From the NCBI GenBank assembly GCA_016649785.1, contig JAENXB010000068.1, positions 1-12,407 on the forward strand: DNA of 12,407 nt. The letters run 5' to 3'. The notes beneath the pieces were generated by a model. It had not been told where the DNA came from. It saw only the letters and a list, made by a program, of their open reading frames with translations, and searched no databases. A program made the position numbers and the translations under genes. Of the stretch, positions 6,570-12,407 are shown piece after piece; positions within the stretch are counted from its first letter, which is position 1, and every line of letters begins with the position of its first letter. The stretch comes from Flavobacteriaceae bacterium. GTDB lineage: Bacteria > Bacteroidota > Bacteroidia > Flavobacteriales > Flavobacteriaceae.

Positions 6570-9401
6570 ATGAATAAGGCTAATTTTATTTTGCTTTTGG
6601 GATTGCTTTCTGTTTTAAATATTTCTGCACAAAATACAGCCCTAAGTGGAATTGTGGTGGATGCTTCTTCATTTGAAAAAATATCCGGGGCCGACATTAT
6701 TATTGAAGGAACTACGTTTAAAACCGGTAGCGATTCAGATGGAATTTTTAATTTTTCTGATGATTACCTACCTAAGGGAAATCAGATCCTGGTTTTTTCA
6801 AAACCCGGCTACACACCTCTTCGCCTTCCTGTAATTATAAGCGCTGGAGAAACCAAGGATCTTGATCTTGTTCCGCTACAGATGGATATTTTTAGGGAAC
6901 AGTTGCAGATAGGGATCATAAGTCTCTCAGACAACGAATTGAATGAAGATGAAAGCAGTGTAGACAAGGTATCGGGATTATTGCATGCTTCCAGAGATGT
7001 CTTCTTAAATGCCGCCGCATTCGATTTTAGCCAAACCTTTTTTAAACCCAGGGGAATTGACAGCGAATATGGGAAAGTGTATATTAATGGGGTAGAGATG
7101 AACAAATTGTTTTCGGGGAGGCCCCAGTGGAGCAACTGGGGCGGATTGAACGATTTGCAGCGAAACCAGGTTTTTACAATGGGGTTGGTTCCGGGAGAAG
7201 TTGGTTTTGGAGGGCTTGCCGGGAGCACGAATATTATTATGCGGGCTTCCAAATACGGGAAAGGCGGCAGGATCTCCTACGCGGCTGCCAACAGGAGTTA
7301 CACCGGCCGGGTAATGGCGAGTTACAGTTCCGGGGGATTGCCCGGAGGTTGGGCGTATTCGGTGCTGCTTTCCAGGCGTTTTGCCGATGAAGGTTATGTT
7401 GACGGGACCCTTTACGATGCGAATTCCTTTTTTGTTTCTGTTGAAAAGAAATTAAATCCATCCCATAGTTTAAATTTCACCGGTTTTTACACCCCAAACC
7501 TTCGCGGAAAATCCTCGGCAAACACCCGGGAAGTTTTTGAATTGAAGGGGCAGCGGTATAATTCCTATTGGGGCGATCAAAATGGCGAGATACGAAATTC
7601 AAGGCTTAAGCAAGTCAATGAACCAATTCTCATGCTGAACCATTTTTGGAAAATTTCAAACAAGATCGAACTCAATACAAATCTTGCTTATCAATTTGGG
7701 AAAACAGGCAATAGCAGGATCGATTTTGGCGGAACAAGGTTAGTGATCGGGCAAGACGGGCAGGAAAGTTTTGTTGGTGGGGGTGCCAATCCGGATCCTT
7801 CGTATTACCAGAAACTACCCAGTTATTTTTTGAGATTTCAGGATAATCAAAATTATGAAGCGGCTTATTTGGCGCAACAAAAAATCAAAAGCGATGGACA
7901 GTTGGATTGGGAAAGCCTGTTTCTGGCAAATCAAACTTCAGCTAAAAATGGCGGAAATTCAATTTATATAATCGCCGAAGACAGGAATGACGATAAGCAA
8001 ATTAGCCTGAATTCAATTTTATCCTATACTTTAAATCAATCGATCCTTATAAATGCCAAACTGAATTATACAAACCTGGTAAGTGAGAATTTTGCAAATA
8101 TTAAGGATCTCCTGGGCGGTCCCGGATATCTGGATATAGATTTTTTTGCTGAAGGCAGTGGCGATACTCCAGTTGGGGACAGGGCGCAAAGCGATTTACT
8201 GAACAGGAACAGGATCGTGGCTGAAGGCGATCGGTTCAAATACAATTTTGAACTTCAGGCCGAAGTAATTGAAGCCTTTTTACAAGCCAGGTATAAATAC
8301 AGCAGGATCGAATTCTATACTGCGGCAAATGTTTCCCAAAACCGGTATCAACGGTTGGGAATTTATCAAAACGGAAATTTTCCCGATAATTCCCTGGGAG
8401 AAAGCGAGGCTTTAAATTTCACAAATTTCGGGCTCAAAGCAGGTGTGACCTATAAATTAACCGGCAGGCATTTATTCGATTTGAATACGGGTTATTTCAC
8501 AAAACCTCCAACTTTGAGAAATTCTTTTTCAAATTCGCGTCAGAATAATGAGGTGGTGTCCGGCTTGAGCAGTGAGAAAATTTCTTCGATAGACGTGAGC
8601 TATATTTATAGAACGCCAAAATTAAAAACCCGGGTTACCGGTTATTTCACCCAGATTGAGGATGCTACCGAAATTTCATTTTATTATGCCGATGGACTTT
8701 CAGGATTGGGAAGGAACAGCACAACAGCTTTTGTTCAGGAAGTATTGAGCGGGATAGAGAAGCAGCATCTGGGAATGGAATTGGGGATTGAGGCCCAGGT
8801 AACTTCTACCATAAAACTTAAGGGTGCAGCTGCATTGGGACAATTTATTTACAATAACAATCCCAATTTATACCTCACATCAGACAGTTTTGATGAAGCC
8901 GTAGATTACGGAACCTCATATTTAAAAAATTATCGCATTGGCGGCGGGCCGCAACGTGCAGCCCAAATAGGTTTTGAATACAGCGATCCAAATTATTGGT
9001 GGTTTGGGGCAACCGTAAATTTCTTCTCCCACGCCTTTGCAGATGTGGGACCTTTAAACAGGACAAATAATTTTTTAAAAGACACCGATGGTTTACCGCT
9101 GTTGAATTATGATGAAACTATTGCCAGAAGCCTCCTGAAACAAGAACAGTTTGACGATTATATCCTTGTAAACGCCATTGGAGGAAAATCCTGGAGGGTA
9201 AAGGATCATTACCTCGGATTTTTTGTAAGCTTGAATAATATTCTTGATGTCGTGTATAAAACAGGCGGATTTGAACAATCCCGAAATGCCAATTATCGTA
9301 CTTTAAAGGAAGACCGGGAGCGGGATCAGCCAATTTTTGGAAGCAAATACTGGTATGGTGCCGGGGCAACTTATTATGCAAATGTTTATGTGAGATTTTA
9401 A
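6570..9401 (+). CDS. TonB-dependent outer-membrane receptor with CarboxypepD_reg-like domain
   Basis: This 943-residue protein starts with a signal peptide (1-20, cleavage after NISA before Q21), then a carboxypeptidase-regulatory-like Ig domain (about 22-105: LSGIVVDASSFEKISGADII, TGSDSDGIFNF, VFSKPGYTPLRLPV). A linker holds GIISLSDNEL (115-124), the place where a TonB box is expected. The plug is about 135-228 (FFKPRGIDSEYGKVYINGVE; LGGLAGSTNI-type end at 213-222, GFGGLAGSTN), and the remaining 700 residues form a beta-barrel ending in aromatic YYANVYVRF, the usual outer-membrane signature. It energises import of a ligand through TonB-ExbBD. The length suits this subgroup rather than the longer SusC type, and no SusD gene follows; a DUF5689 lipoprotein follows instead. 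With the divergent EEP gene this suggests uptake of nucleic-acid breakdown products or another phosphodiester, which is inference. No clear -7 box was found in the 99-bp upstream gap. Confidence 0.95.
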   Translation: MNKANFILLLGLLSVLNISAQNTALSGIVVDASSFEKISGADIIIEGTTFKTGSDSDGIFNFSDDYLPKGNQILVFSKPGYTPLRLPVIISAGETKDLDLVPLQMDIFREQLQIGIISLSDNELNEDESSVDKVSGLLHASRDVFLNAAAFDFSQTFFKPRGIDSEYGKVYINGVEMNKLFSGRPQWSNWGGLNDLQRNQVFTMGLVPGEVGFGGLAGSTNIIMRASKYGKGGRISYAAANRSYTGRVMASYSSGGLPGGWAYSVLLSRRFADEGYVDGTLYDANSFFVSVEKKLNPSHSLNFTGFYTPNLRGKSSANTREVFELKGQRYNSYWGDQNGEIRNSRLKQVNEPILMLNHFWKISNKIELNTNLAYQFGKTGNSRIDFGGTRLVIGQDGQESFVGGGANPDPSYYQKLPSYFLRFQDNQNYEAAYLAQQKIKSDGQLDWESLFLANQTSAKNGGNSIYIIAEDRNDDKQISLNSILSYTLNQSILINAKLNYTNLVSENFANIKDLLGGPGYLDIDFFAEGSGDTPVGDRAQSDLLNRNRIVAEGDRFKYNFELQAEVIEAFLQARYKYSRIEFYTAANVSQNRYQRLGIYQNGNFPDNSLGESEALNFTNFGLKAGVTYKLTGRHLFDLNTGYFTKPPTLRNSFSNSRQNNEVVSGLSSEKISSIDVSYIYRTPKLKTRVTGYFTQIEDATEISFYYADGLSGLGRNSTTAFVQEVLSGIEKQHLGMELGIEAQVTSTIKLKGAAALGQFIYNNNPNLYLTSDSFDEAVDYGTSYLKNYRIGGGPQRAAQIGFEYSDPNYWWFGATVNFFSHAFADVGPLNRTNNFLKDTDGLPLLNYDETIARSLLKQEQFDDYILVNAIGGKSWRVKDHYLGFFVSLNNILDVVYKTGGFEQSRNANYRTLKEDRERDQPIFGSKYWYGAGATYYANVYVRF

Positions 9402-9417
9402 AATTGGAAAACTGAAA

Positions 9418-9430
9418 GCCCCTAAAGGGC
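9418..9430 (+). other. Small hairpin between receptor and lipoprotein genes
   Basis: GCCC (9418-9421) and GGGC (9427-9430) pair across a 5-base loop, 16 bp after the receptor stop. The stem is short and has no T-run, so it is not a terminator; it could stabilise the receptor mRNA end within an operon. Chance is possible. Confidence 0.25.
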
Positions 9431-9500
9431 AAATATTAATAAAAGGCTGTAGGAAATTTTATGTCAATGAACAAAACCCGGCCGGTAAAATTTTATATGG

Positions 9501-10895
9501 ATGAATACTAACTTTTATAATAAGCCACTTCTGCTGATATTAGTGATTATTGCTTTGGGGTCCTGTGTGAAAACCGATGATTTTGAGTTGCCGGAATCTG
9601 ATCTTCCGGAAGATCTTTTTGAAGAAAATGTAACTTCAATAGCCGCGGTTAAGGGGCATTACAATATTTCAACCAACGAGATCTATACGTTCCGTGACAC
9701 TCAAATCTTAATGGAAGCTTATGTTATTTCCAGCGATGAAGGCGGCAATTTTTACAAGAAACTGGTATTGCAGGATCGGCCGGCAAATCCCACCGCCGGG
9801 ATTCAAATACTTATAGATGATGCTTCCTTATTTGACACATATGATTTTGGCAGAAAAGTATATGTGAAACTGGATGGATTAAGCCTTTGGTTCAATAATG
9901 GGGTTTTACAGCTCGGAAAACAAAACAGGGGAGATGTGGTGGCAATTCCCCAGGCTTTGATAGATGAACATTTAATAAGGACTACAGAAACTGCCGATAT
10001 TGAACCCCTGAAAATTGAAATAGAAAATTTTAATGAAAATTATAAAAACTTATATATTCGGTTGGATAATGTACAGTTTAACCGGAACCTGGTTCGGGAC
10101 GATCACCGGTTTTCTTTTTCGGCAGAAATTATTGACCAGTTTGATGGGGAGCGGCAAATGGAGAGTTGCAAAAGCGGTGCAACCACCAATTTAAGCACAA
10201 GCACTTTTTCCGATTTCAGGTCGCTGTTACTTCCTCAATTTTCCGGAAGTATAGAAGGTGTGTTGACCAGAAACTTTTATAACGATTATTATATATTGGT
10301 AATAAACACCCCGGAAGCATTAAATTTTGAGGAAACCCAACGCTGTGATCCCGTATTTTTGAACTGCGGAGAAAATACCATTCCCGGGTTGGAAGTCTTG
10401 TTCCAGGAAAGTTTTGAAACTATCACTACTGTAAGAACGCTTGAAACCAGAGGCTGGACTAATTTAAATGTGAGTGGGGGCAGTGAGGTATTTAAACCGG
10501 GAACTTTGGGAGGAAATCGTCACCTGCGAATTTCGGCCTACAATACCCAGGAAAATCCGCTGGAAGCCTGGCTAATTACCCCTGCAATCAATTTGAATAA
10601 GAATGTGGATGAGGTGTTGTCATTTGAATTAAGGGCTTCTTTTGATAATGCCACTATTTTAAGGGTTTATATAACTACTTCTTATACGGGAAATCCCCTC
10701 ACCACGAACTGGACCCTTGTAGATGCGGAGATCCCGATGGGGCCTTCCAATCAGGCCGGGAGAAGTTTTAAAAGGTCTAACATTGATATTTCATGTTTAG
10801 AAGGCAACCTACATGTGGCTTTTAGGTATCTTGGCTCGGGCTCTGAAAAAACCACAACTTACGATGTTGACAATGTAAGGGTAACAGGGAATTAA
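9501..10895 (+). CDS. DUF5689 / choice-of-anchor J surface lipoprotein
   Basis: The 464-residue product has a lipoprotein signal peptide: hydrophobic 9-20 and lipobox ALGSC with Cys22 as the acylated residue. The following VKTDDFE is acidic, broadly like the surface-export signal of Bacteroidota lipoproteins though not an exact match, so the protein is probably exposed on the cell surface. Residues about 40-290 match DUF5689 (AVKGHY, AYVISSDEGGNFYKKLVLQD at 72-91, AGIQILIDD, YVKLDGL, ending VINTPEALNF...RCDP). Residues about 300-463 are a choice-of-anchor J beta-sandwich (FQESFETI, GWTNLNVSGG, LEAWLITPAINL, DVDNVRV), a fold of adhesin and binding modules. The pattern of the DUF5689 part is like an OB fold, which is tentative. 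It begins 99 bp after the receptor gene on the same strand, with no terminator between, so the two probably form an operon and a receptor-lipoprotein pair. Substrate unknown. Confidence 0.88.
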   Translation: MNTNFYNKPLLLILVIIALGSCVKTDDFELPESDLPEDLFEENVTSIAAVKGHYNISTNEIYTFRDTQILMEAYVISSDEGGNFYKKLVLQDRPANPTAGIQILIDDASLFDTYDFGRKVYVKLDGLSLWFNNGVLQLGKQNRGDVVAIPQALIDEHLIRTTETADIEPLKIEIENFNENYKNLYIRLDNVQFNRNLVRDDHRFSFSAEIIDQFDGERQMESCKSGATTNLSTSTFSDFRSLLLPQFSGSIEGVLTRNFYNDYYILVINTPEALNFEETQRCDPVFLNCGENTIPGLEVLFQESFETITTVRTLETRGWTNLNVSGGSEVFKPGTLGGNRHLRISAYNTQENPLEAWLITPAINLNKNVDEVLSFELRASFDNATILRVYITTSYTGNPLTTNWTLVDAEIPMGPSNQAGRSFKRSNIDISCLEGNLHVAFRYLGSGSEKTTTYDVDNVRVTGN

Positions 10896-10899
10896 GATT
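10882..10899 (+). repeat. 18-bp direct repeat, left copy (contains the lipoprotein stop)
   Basis: TAACAGGGAATTAAGATT is identical to 10988-11005. The TAA stop of the lipoprotein gene (10893-10895) lies inside it. Bases just outside differ between copies, so the identity is exactly 18 bp. Confidence 0.9.
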
Positions 10900-10987
10900 C
10901 AAAAGAACTCACAGGTTTTAAAACCCTTAGAAGTTTGATTGAAGTTTAGACCTAACAGGTTTCAAAAACCTGTTAGGTCTGTTGTTA
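10900..10987. mobile_element. Palindromic 88-bp insertion-like element between 18-bp direct repeats
   Basis: Between the two 18-bp repeats lie two related palindromes. The first has core GGTTTTAAAACC (10914-10925) and reads like a worn copy. The second is a perfect 15-bp inverted repeat, AGACCTAACAGGTTT (10948-10962) and AAACCTGTTAGGTCT (10966-10980), with loop CAA. Both share the ACAGGTTT core. From memory, AGACCTAACAGGTTT palindromes are common dispersed repeats in Flavobacteriia; this was not searched. The flanking repeats look like a target duplication made on insertion, though a tandem duplication is possible. The strong hairpin, lacking a T-run, may also protect the lipoprotein mRNA 3' end. 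Confidence 0.55.
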
Positions 10988-11005
10988 TAACAGGGAATTA
11001 AGATT
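10988..11005 (+). repeat. 18-bp direct repeat, right copy
   Basis: TAACAGGGAATTAAGATT, identical to 10882-10899 and 106 bp further on. It is non-coding here, so its identity to the 3' end of the lipoprotein gene is best explained by duplication. Confidence 0.9.
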
Positions 11006-11088
11006 TAATTAAAGAAAATTTGATTATCTTAATGTCTGTAAAAAATCCCCCTTTTTCATAGTTCACTTTATCTTTAAAATTCAGGAAG

Positions 11089-11105
11089 ATGAAAAAAAAA
11101 TTCTA
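11089..11105 (+). other. Out-of-frame natural start and poly(A)9 tract of the small secreted protein
   Basis: ATG 11089 is followed by nine A (11092-11100) and then runs into TGA at 11107. With ten A the frame would join the open frame downstream and give MKKKILLIFGLISFLVFTAG, an ideal signal peptide. The start is therefore displaced by one base, through mutation, a sequence error at the homopolymer, or a slippage switch. Confidence 0.7.
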
Positions 11106-11501
11106 TTGATCTTCGGGCTTATTTCATTTTTGGTGTTTACAGCAGGGGCACAAGATATATCCGGGGAATGGCATATGAATTCCAATGACGGTGAGCAAAT
11201 ATTTACCCTTTCTCTAGTTCACATTACTAAAGATCGGGTTAAAGGAGTACACTGCATTGAAAATTTTGAAAAAGAGATCACTGAATGTTTTAAAATGGAG
11301 GATAATTACACAGTTAACCTTGTGAAAATTAACGAAAATATATTTCAGGGAATTCTGTTGAGTGGGATAGGTGGAAACAAAATAGCACAAGATATTCAAG
11401 TACAATACCTTCCGTTAGATGATAGGCTTTTGTTCAAACTCACCAAAATTCCTGAAGGTGAGTTTCTTATCCCCGTTGAAGCGGTTTTAGAACGAAAATA
11501 G
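11106..11501 (+). CDS. Small secreted protein of unknown function (start frameshifted)
   Basis: The open frame from TTG 11106 gives 131 residues; the natural protein would be 137 residues starting at ATG 11089 if the poly(A) run had one more base. The N-terminus is a signal peptide ending TAGAQ, followed by DISGEWHMNSNDGEQIFTLS, then alternating short beta-strand-like segments (KDRVKGVHCIE, YTVNLVKI, FQGILLSGIGG, DRLLFKLTKI) to PVEAVLERK. The opening 'GEW' followed by antiparallel-strand pattern is reminiscent of small lipocalin-like or beta-barrel domains, but no family is recognised. Two cysteines (in VHCIE and TECFKM) could form a disulphide outside the cytoplasm. It stands alone after the palindromic element; nothing in the context points to a role. 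Confidence 0.6.
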   Translation: MIFGLISFLVFTAGAQDISGEWHMNSNDGEQIFTLSLVHITKDRVKGVHCIENFEKEITECFKMEDNYTVNLVKINENIFQGILLSGIGGNKIAQDIQVQYLPLDDRLLFKLTKIPEGEFLIPVEAVLERK

Positions 11502-11785
11502 CTTTCTTATTTCATAAATGGGATCCCCTTTAGAGCTTTTTCCACTGTAATACCATTTTCCATCTTTCACTTCATTTTCAAATTATAAGCTCTCCCCAAC
11601 CCGACTATCATCCCGGGATAAAAATTCTATTGTTCGACTGCCCTAATCCTAACCCCAAGTTTAAAATGCTTATTTTAGTCCATAATTGGCAGTAAACTTA
11701 GGTTTTTAGACAGACTGCCGTTGTGCAGCAGTTAAAAAATCCGAACAAAGAATCATATTTGAAGTCAAATTTGTAAATTTGAATT
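11502..11785. other. Non-coding gap before the toxin-antitoxin pair
   Basis: No gene was found in this stretch. The only notable parts are a short ATCCCGGGAT palindrome (near 11613), the CCGTTGTGCAGC segment (11718-11729) that is similar, inverted, to DNA just after the toxin gene, and the operator-like palindromes next to the antitoxin start. Confidence 0.5.
11765..11782 (+). promoter_or_regulatory. 18-bp operator-like palindrome at the toxin-antitoxin promoter
   Basis: TCAAATTT (11765-11772), spacer GT, AAATTTGA (11775-11782) is a perfect 8-bp inverted repeat ending 3 bp before the antitoxin ATG. A second inverted repeat overlaps it: ATTTGA (11757-11762) with TCAAAT (11765-11770). TAAATTTG (11774-11781) inside it matches the Bacteroidota -7 consensus, although so close to the ATG that the mRNA would be nearly leaderless. 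Antitoxins of this class normally repress their own promoter at such sites. Confidence 0.55.
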
Positions 11786-12019
11786 ATGGATGCAAATATT
11801 CAAAATAAAAAGATAGAATTAATTCAGTGGTTATCTACTCTGAATGATATGTCAATTATTGAAAAAATAATTAAACTTCGAGAGCAAGAAAAATCTGATT
11901 GGTGGAATGAAATTTCTGTATCTGAGAAAAAATCTTTAGAAAAAGGAATTAAAGATGCTGATGCTGGAAATTTGAATTCTCACTCTGATGTAAAGAAGAT
12001 TTATGAAAAGTGGTTATAA
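11786..12019 (+). CDS. Probable antitoxin of a RelE/ParE-type toxin-antitoxin pair
   Basis: The 77-residue product is small, helical and charged, with the pattern of Bacteroidota antitoxins that precede RelE/ParE toxins: an N-terminal helix-rich part (KKIELIQWLSTLNDMSIIEKIIKLRE) for dimerisation and possibly DNA binding, then SDWWNEISVSEKKSLEKGIKDADAG, which resembles the 'addiction module component' type tail, and a C-terminal helix HSDVKKIYEKWL that would wrap the toxin. It overlaps the toxin gene by 17 bp, so the two are translationally coupled, antitoxin first, the standard order. The palindromes directly upstream suit autorepression. The assignment rests mainly on the firm toxin call next door and the size and layout; the family of the DNA-binding part is not certain. 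Confidence 0.8.
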   Translation: MDANIQNKKIELIQWLSTLNDMSIIEKIIKLREQEKSDWWNEISVSEKKSLEKGIKDADAGNLNSHSDVKKIYEKWL

Positions 12020-12305
12020 AATTTTGTGGACTGACCACGCTATTTCAGAATTAAAAGACACACTTGAATATTTAGAGGAAAATTGGACAGAAAGGGAACT
12101 TTCAAACTTTTCAGAAGAACTAGATCATACAATTGAACTAATCTCAAAAAACCCAGAACTTTTCCAAGTTTCAAAAAAGAAAAAGGAAGTAAAAAGAGCA
12201 GTTGTCGCACGATATAATAATCTTTATTATCGGACTAAAAATGACACTGTTGAAGTACTATCTCTATTTTCTAATCGACAAGATCCCGATAAAATTAAAA
12301 TCTAA
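12003..12305 (+). CDS. RelE/ParE-family toxin
   Basis: The 100-residue product has the RelE/ParE fold pattern: an opening strand YKILWTDHAISELKD, two helices (ELKDTLEYLEENW and ELSNFSEELDHTIELISKNP), then PELFQVSKKKKEVKRAVVARYNNLYYRTKNDTVEVLSLFSNRQDP, with the basic strand KEVKRAVV and the LFSNRQDP end typical of Bacteroidota members. RelE types cut mRNA in the ribosome and ParE types poison gyrase; sequence alone does not decide here, though the -VLSLFSNRQDP end is commonest in ParE-like forms. The protein is full length and looks functional. ATG 12003 lies within the last codons of the antitoxin gene. Codon use is strongly A/T-rich compared with the EEP-receptor block, in keeping with a mobile module. 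Confidence 0.92.
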   Translation: MKSGYKILWTDHAISELKDTLEYLEENWTERELSNFSEELDHTIELISKNPELFQVSKKKKEVKRAVVARYNNLYYRTKNDTVEVLSLFSNRQDPDKIKI

Positions 12306-12407
12306 AAAGCGCAGCACAATAACGGTTACCAGCAAATAGCGGGCAGCTTTACAAAGTAAAATAACCCTTGTTCTGCGATCTTTATTGTTCTTGCGGAAAA
12401 AGTATAG

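Noticed and set aside
6809..7461. Open frames on the - strand inside the receptor gene, and 7127-7390 on the + strand
   Set aside because: They overlap a well-supported 943-residue receptor in other frames, with low-complexity or arginine/proline-rich translations typical of shadow frames.
6570..10895. SusCD polysaccharide utilisation locus
   Set aside because: The lipoprotein has DUF5689 and choice-of-anchor J features, not SusD, and no glycoside hydrolase, lyase or sulfatase gene is present.
10948..10980. The 15-bp palindrome as an intrinsic terminator
   Set aside because: The stem is strong but is followed by GTTGTTATAAC, not a T-run, on the + strand. A dispersed palindromic element with direct-repeat flanks explains it better.
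1..12407. tRNA or rRNA genes
   Set aside because: No cloverleaf with a GTTCRANNC-type T-arm in proper context and no conserved rRNA segment was noticed in the intergenic stretches.

Overview
The window reads as chromosomal DNA of a marine or environmental member of the Flavobacteriaceae (phylum Bacteroidota). This rests on protein types and sequence style: a TonB-dependent receptor with an N-terminal carboxypeptidase-regulatory-like domain, a DUF5689 / choice-of-anchor J lipoprotein, AT-rich intergenic DNA, start codons without strong Shine-Dalgarno sequences, and TAnnTTTG-type -7 boxes. The genus cannot be named from the sequence alone.

Layout. Positions 1-602 carry no gene but hold a 183-bp inverted-repeat element (351-533). 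On the + strand follow a secreted SYLF/YSC84-domain protein (603-1151), a clear intrinsic terminator (1181-1214) and a LacI-family regulator whose real start is 1320. On the - strand lie a Fic-domain protein (3679-2597) with its own inhibitory motif, a C-terminal winged helix and palindromes over its promoter; a broken NAD(P)-binding/DUF2867 gene (5321-3885); and a secreted endonuclease/exonuclease/phosphatase (EEP) family protein (6470-5361). Divergent from the last, with 99 bp between, are the TonB-dependent receptor (6570-9401) and a DUF5689 surface lipoprotein (9501-10895). The right end has a palindromic element between two 18-bp direct repeats (10882-11005), a small secreted protein with a slipped poly(A) start (11089-11501), and a RelE/ParE-type toxin-antitoxin pair (11786-12305).

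How the genes may work together. The central block (EEP protein, receptor, lipoprotein) has the logic of an extracellular nucleic-acid or phosphodiester scavenging locus: a secreted phosphodiesterase/nuclease, a surface lipoprotein with a possible OB-fold-like domain for binding, and a TonB-dependent pore for uptake. This is inference from family membership and gene order. The LacI regulator, Fic gene and toxin-antitoxin pair look like independent units; the last two are visibly more A/T-rich than the central block and each carries palindromes at its own promoter, as expected of self-regulated accessory modules.

Two genes show reading-frame lesions that could be real decay or sequence error: a TAG at codon 44 of the DUF2867 gene, and a nine-A run that puts the natural start of the small secreted protein one base out of frame.
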